From NCBI GenBank assembly GCA_012514865.1, contig JAAYZO010000410.1, positions 1 to 9,507 on the forward strand: 9,507 bases of DNA. Reading direction: 5' to 3'. Of this stretch, positions 8,001 to 9,507 are shown piece by piece. Numbering within the stretch: the first letter of the stretch is position 1; each line of letters opens with the position of its first letter. The position numbers were made by a program, and so were the translations under genes. Below the pieces are notes generated by a model, which did not search any database, was not told the origin of the DNA, and saw only the letters and a program-made list of their open reading frames with translations. The stretch is from Lentisphaerota bacterium (lineage in GTDB: Bacteria > Verrucomicrobiota > Lentisphaeria > Oligosphaerales > JAFGRS01).

Positions 8001-8627
8001 CTCGGCCAGGCCGTCGAGGGTCAGGGCCATGGTGCCGTCACGCTGGCGCTGCGCATCGCCGCGGCAGCGCTCCAGGCGCAGGGCCGCGCGCTCGCTGTCC
8101 GGCGGGCCGACCGGCTCCAGGTAGAGCGCCACGCTGGCGCCCTCAAAGCTCGCCGAACGCAGTGCCGGGCGACGCGCTCGCAGGGCCTGCAGGTCCAGAC
8201 GCAGACGCAGCTCCTTGCAGGTGACGATGACCGGGACATCCTGCAGCGCGAAACGCAGGCGGGCCTGGTCCAGGGTGACGCCGCGCAGCAGGCCGGCGCG
8301 GATGCCCTCGGCCTCGAGGCGGACGCCCTGTTCGGCGAGTCGTCCGGCGACGTAGTTCGCGGCCCAGCCCGGCAGGCCCTGCGTCTCGATCCAGGCATGC
8401 GCCACCAGCACCAGGGCGAGGAGCAGCGGGAAGGCCCACAGGGCGATCTTGGTCAGCCGTACCGCGAGCCGGTGCAGCGGGCTCAGGGCCCGTGCCACGG
8501 CCTGGACGCCGGCGTCCAGGCCGCGCCAGAGCCGCGCCGTGGCCGCGGCGACGACGCAGAGGCCGCGCCAGAGCAGGCGACACGCCCGCGAGACTCCCGC
8601 CGCCATGCTGGCCCAGAGGCGCTTCAT
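5067..8627 (-). CDS. Large AsmA-like envelope protein with one N-terminal membrane anchor
   Basis: The protein has 1186 residues. A single hydrophobic segment at about 61-80 (IALWAFPLLLALVLVAHAWI) should anchor it in the inner membrane, leaving more than 1000 residues outside. The body is a long run of short alternating beta-type stretches, as expected of AsmA/YhdP/TamB-like proteins, which form elongated grooves thought to carry phospholipids between membranes. The AsmA-like C-terminal region is recognisable at about 940-1170, with GVLSITEADLWRVPLF at 1041-1056 and the family-typical GWIFRPLSWAFFNAELSG at 1139-1156. A Pro/Ala linker lies at about 226-253 and a shorter one at about 598-617. 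Unusually, about 60 basic, tryptophan-containing residues precede the membrane segment. The ATG at 8627 is 13 nt after the M48 stop; the weak Shine-Dalgarno suggests coupling. The family call is by overall character, not a catalytic motif, and the exact cargo is unknown. Confidence 0.75.
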   Translation of the reverse strand: MKRLWASMAAGVSRACRLLWRGLCVVAAATARLWRGLDAGVQAVARALSPLHRLAVRLTKIALWAFPLLLALVLVAHAWIETQGLPGWAANYVAGRLAEQGVRLEAEGIRAGLLRGVTLDQARLRFALQDVPVIVTCKELRLRLDLQALRARRPALRSASFEGASVALYLEPVGPPDSERAALRLERCRGDAQRQRDGTMALTLDGLAEKIALHLDVDVRGLEARRRNAPRPAAPAPAAAAAAVPPPTPAAEPWRLRAELARLATWLGRARLAERDAFLSGRLSLDLEHPEASRFHGDLGIAELAIGDLSVPHLKSRLHYRAPELRLEDLTVVLGQGQTLTADVVLDLVAQTARGRLQGQVLPETLRRLPLPTPPAWTERLQTTLPVDVEAELAPSPWRPSAWTISGALRARNLAMPGLTLSRLEGRLAWDGQVLRVDPWRAEFDAAASEYAEGTLAWYAADGTLEGHLDGRCSLAERLRAAGLTARLPALRQVALTSPVSLHASLERSPLDWRRLRAAGRVSTATIGLHGREAGPLEAPWRLVEGVLHLEETTLGLPDAPADAVAVQASVNFDQALASGVWEVPFGLRCQALAEPADPHGAPPGPAAGTTAAAAPSWQDGVTLEGTLRWTPASGRVEVQAAGNGYPGRWYDTAVPRLGLPASDIVHGIRCSPGLPAQVTLTAGRDDARQPWRLRAQAAGREARYKDLALRAAQGTIDLTSRRLAFTDIVATTADGDDLSLDLTIDFKPLAITIRNARIVGRPELVATFIDHREAKRFYRRVWQDVRWQDAQAATVDLHRLAYRQTPGGRDWTLTLAADLQADALSYRDQALTGLRATVELELPEKVVVRQARITTANAALEGEVTVFTDSNPRCTFALRQAAGGQDPAVILDLIHPDWGRLLGPLAFSPDSSIDCQGSFYLGREPRLQLSGSVQAPWITARGLRLEEATADWRLSQSALHWDLTAARLFGGTIATTGLYDTETGFGKAAFRGDGMAMKDLYAHIGSQGSTATSEGLVQAHCNLEFLRGWAGRDLQVYGDGVLSITEADLWRVPLFDPLARLLDVSFLSRLTGGRASGLGRITRLDADLAFTGDRVAVRSLTTDGTILSLRGAGEYAWETDRIALAVSGQALDNAGVVGWIFRPLSWAFFNAELSGTSKDHRWRLSTALNRALPGGGGDGPAEAAP

Positions 8628-8640
8628 TCGCGATGCAATC

Positions 8641-9483
8641 TCAGTAGACGACGCCCAGGCCGCGCCGCTGCGGGGCCTTCTCGTACTCGGCCAGAGCCCG
8701 CGGCATGACCTGCTTCAGGCGGGCGACGCGGTTGGCGTCGACCGGGTGGGTCGAGAGGATTTCGGGTACCGCCGCGCCGCTCTTGCCGGCGGCGAACTTC
8801 TCCCAGAAGGCCACCGCGGCGCGCGGGTCATAGCCGGCGCGGGCCATATACAGCGCCCCGATCTCGTCGGCCTCGTACTCGTGGACGCGGCTGTAGGGCA
8901 GGATGACGCCGACCGTAGTCACGCCGGCGTAGGCCGCCATCCAGAGCTCGCGGTTCTCGCTGGCCTTGCTGTCGAGCGCCATGTTCAACCCGAGGCCGGC
9001 CAGGCCCACGGCCATGGCGTAGGTCATGCGCTCGCCGCCATGGCGCGCCGTCGCATGCGCGATCTCGTGGGCGACCACGGCGGCCATCTCGGCGTCGTTG
9101 GCGAAGGCCTTGAAGAGGCCCTCGTAGACGCCGACCTTGCCCCCGGGCAGGCAGAAGGCATTCATCTCATCGGAGGCGAAGCACTTGAACTCCCAGGCGA
9201 AGCCGGACTGCTTGACGACCTGGCTGATGGCCGCGCCGACCCGCTGCACGGCGGCGGTCTTGGCCTGATCGCGGCTGAGGGGCTGGGACTGGGTCAGCTC
9301 GGTCCAGGATTGCTGGCCCAGGCTGGCCTCCTGCGACATCGACGTGAGGATCAGCCGCCGCCGGCCGGTCTCCGGCTCGGTCACGCAACTGACCACCGCG
9401 ACGGCTGCCAGCGCCGCCAGCGCCGCCAGTGCCAGGACCCGCCGCCGCCGGCCCGAGTGATTCCGCATCGCCATCCCCTGCAT
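8641..9483 (-). CDS. M48-family zinc metallopeptidase, probable lipoprotein
   Basis: This 280-residue protein is a membrane-associated zinc protease of the M48 family (relatives: OMA1, LoiP, BepA), whose members degrade misfolded or mis-assembled envelope proteins. The basic N-terminus (RRRR at 12-15) leads into an Ala/Leu/Val hydrophobic stretch and a lipobox-like VVSC, so C33 is the likely lipidation site; residue +2 is Val, not Asp. The zinc site is HEIAH at 139-143 (E140 catalytic), with third ligand probably E202 in HEYEAD (201-206). STHP with H246 is also typical of the family. NAFCLPGG is at 108-115, and C101 and C111 could pair in a disulfide. Two hydrophobic stretches at about 155-170 and 181-196 fit the family. 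The ATG at 9483 is fixed by GAGGAG 7 nt upstream. It is first of the four genes and no promoter is visible in the 24 nt left. The substrate is unknown. Confidence 0.92.
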   Translation of the reverse strand: MQGMAMRNHSGRRRRVLALAALAALAAVAVVSCVTEPETGRRRLILTSMSQEASLGQQSWTELTQSQPLSRDQAKTAAVQRVGAAISQVVKQSGFAWEFKCFASDEMNAFCLPGGKVGVYEGLFKAFANDAEMAAVVAHEIAHATARHGGERMTYAMAVGLAGLGLNMALDSKASENRELWMAAYAGVTTVGVILPYSRVHEYEADEIGALYMARAGYDPRAAVAFWEKFAAGKSGAAVPEILSTHPVDANRVARLKQVMPRALAEYEKAPQRRGLGVVY

Positions 9484-9490
9484 GGTCTGT

Positions 9491-9496
9491 CTCCTC
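9491..9496 (-). promoter_or_regulatory. Shine-Dalgarno site of the M48 peptidase gene
   Basis: The minus strand reads GAGGAG (AAAGAGGAGA in context) 7 nt before the ATG at 9483. It selects that ATG over the in-frame ATGs at 9474 and 9468. The three downstream genes lack a comparable site, which suggests strong initiation at the head of the unit and coupled translation after it. Confidence 0.7.
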
Positions 9497-9507
9497 TTTA
9501 CGCTAAC

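Noticed and set aside
7224..8708. A 494-codon open frame on the plus strand opposite the AsmA-like gene and the end of the M48 gene
   Set aside because: Same codon-register shadow effect; Ala/Gly/Gln/Arg-rich translation without a recognisable fold, and it runs across two minus-strand genes.

Overview
The window is about 9.5 kb of very GC-rich bacterial DNA with little intergenic space. Four complete genes lie head to tail on the minus strand, and the first few codons of a fifth minus-strand gene lie at the left edge. In transcription order (right to left) they are: a secreted or lipid-anchored M48-family zinc metallopeptidase (8641-9483), a very large AsmA-like envelope protein with one N-terminal membrane anchor (5067-8627), the DNA double-strand-break nuclease subunit SbcD (3764-5032) and its ATPase partner SbcC (303-3767). 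Spacing is 13 nt, 34 nt and a 4-nt ATGA overlap. I read the four as one transcription unit that may begin outside the window.

The two halves of the unit do different jobs. The M48 lipoprotein and the AsmA-like protein belong to the cell envelope, probably in protease quality control and in lipid transfer or membrane assembly. SbcD and SbcC form the bacterial Mre11-Rad50 complex, which opens and trims hairpins, palindromes and protein-blocked DNA ends in the cytoplasm. Nothing in the sequence shows that the halves cooperate, so the link may only be shared transcription.

Between sbcC and the left-edge gene (18-302) there is no credible gene. The region holds three perfect hairpins just past the sbcC stop, without T-tracts, and a short 9-bp-period repeat (TCYGACRRG-like). 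The left-edge fragment starts MEFYEV behind a good Shine-Dalgarno and could be a nitroreductase-family protein, but six codons cannot prove it.

The organism is probably a high-GC Gram-negative-type bacterium. The large AsmA-like protein, the lipoprotein M48 peptidase with an NAFCLPGG segment, the TCYGAC-type intergenic repeat and the sparse Shine-Dalgarno use inside the operon fit the Planctomycetota/Verrucomicrobiota/Kiritimatiellota/Lentisphaerota group. This is a recollection-based guess and other high-GC Gram-negatives are not excluded.

I found no mobile element, CRISPR array, tRNA or rRNA, and no clear new biological system. The most unusual points are a second CxxC motif in SbcC beyond the zinc hook, a basic Ala/Lys/Pro tail on SbcC, a long membrane-proximal N-terminal extension and a Pro/Ala linker in the AsmA-like protein, and the pairing of envelope genes with sbcDC.
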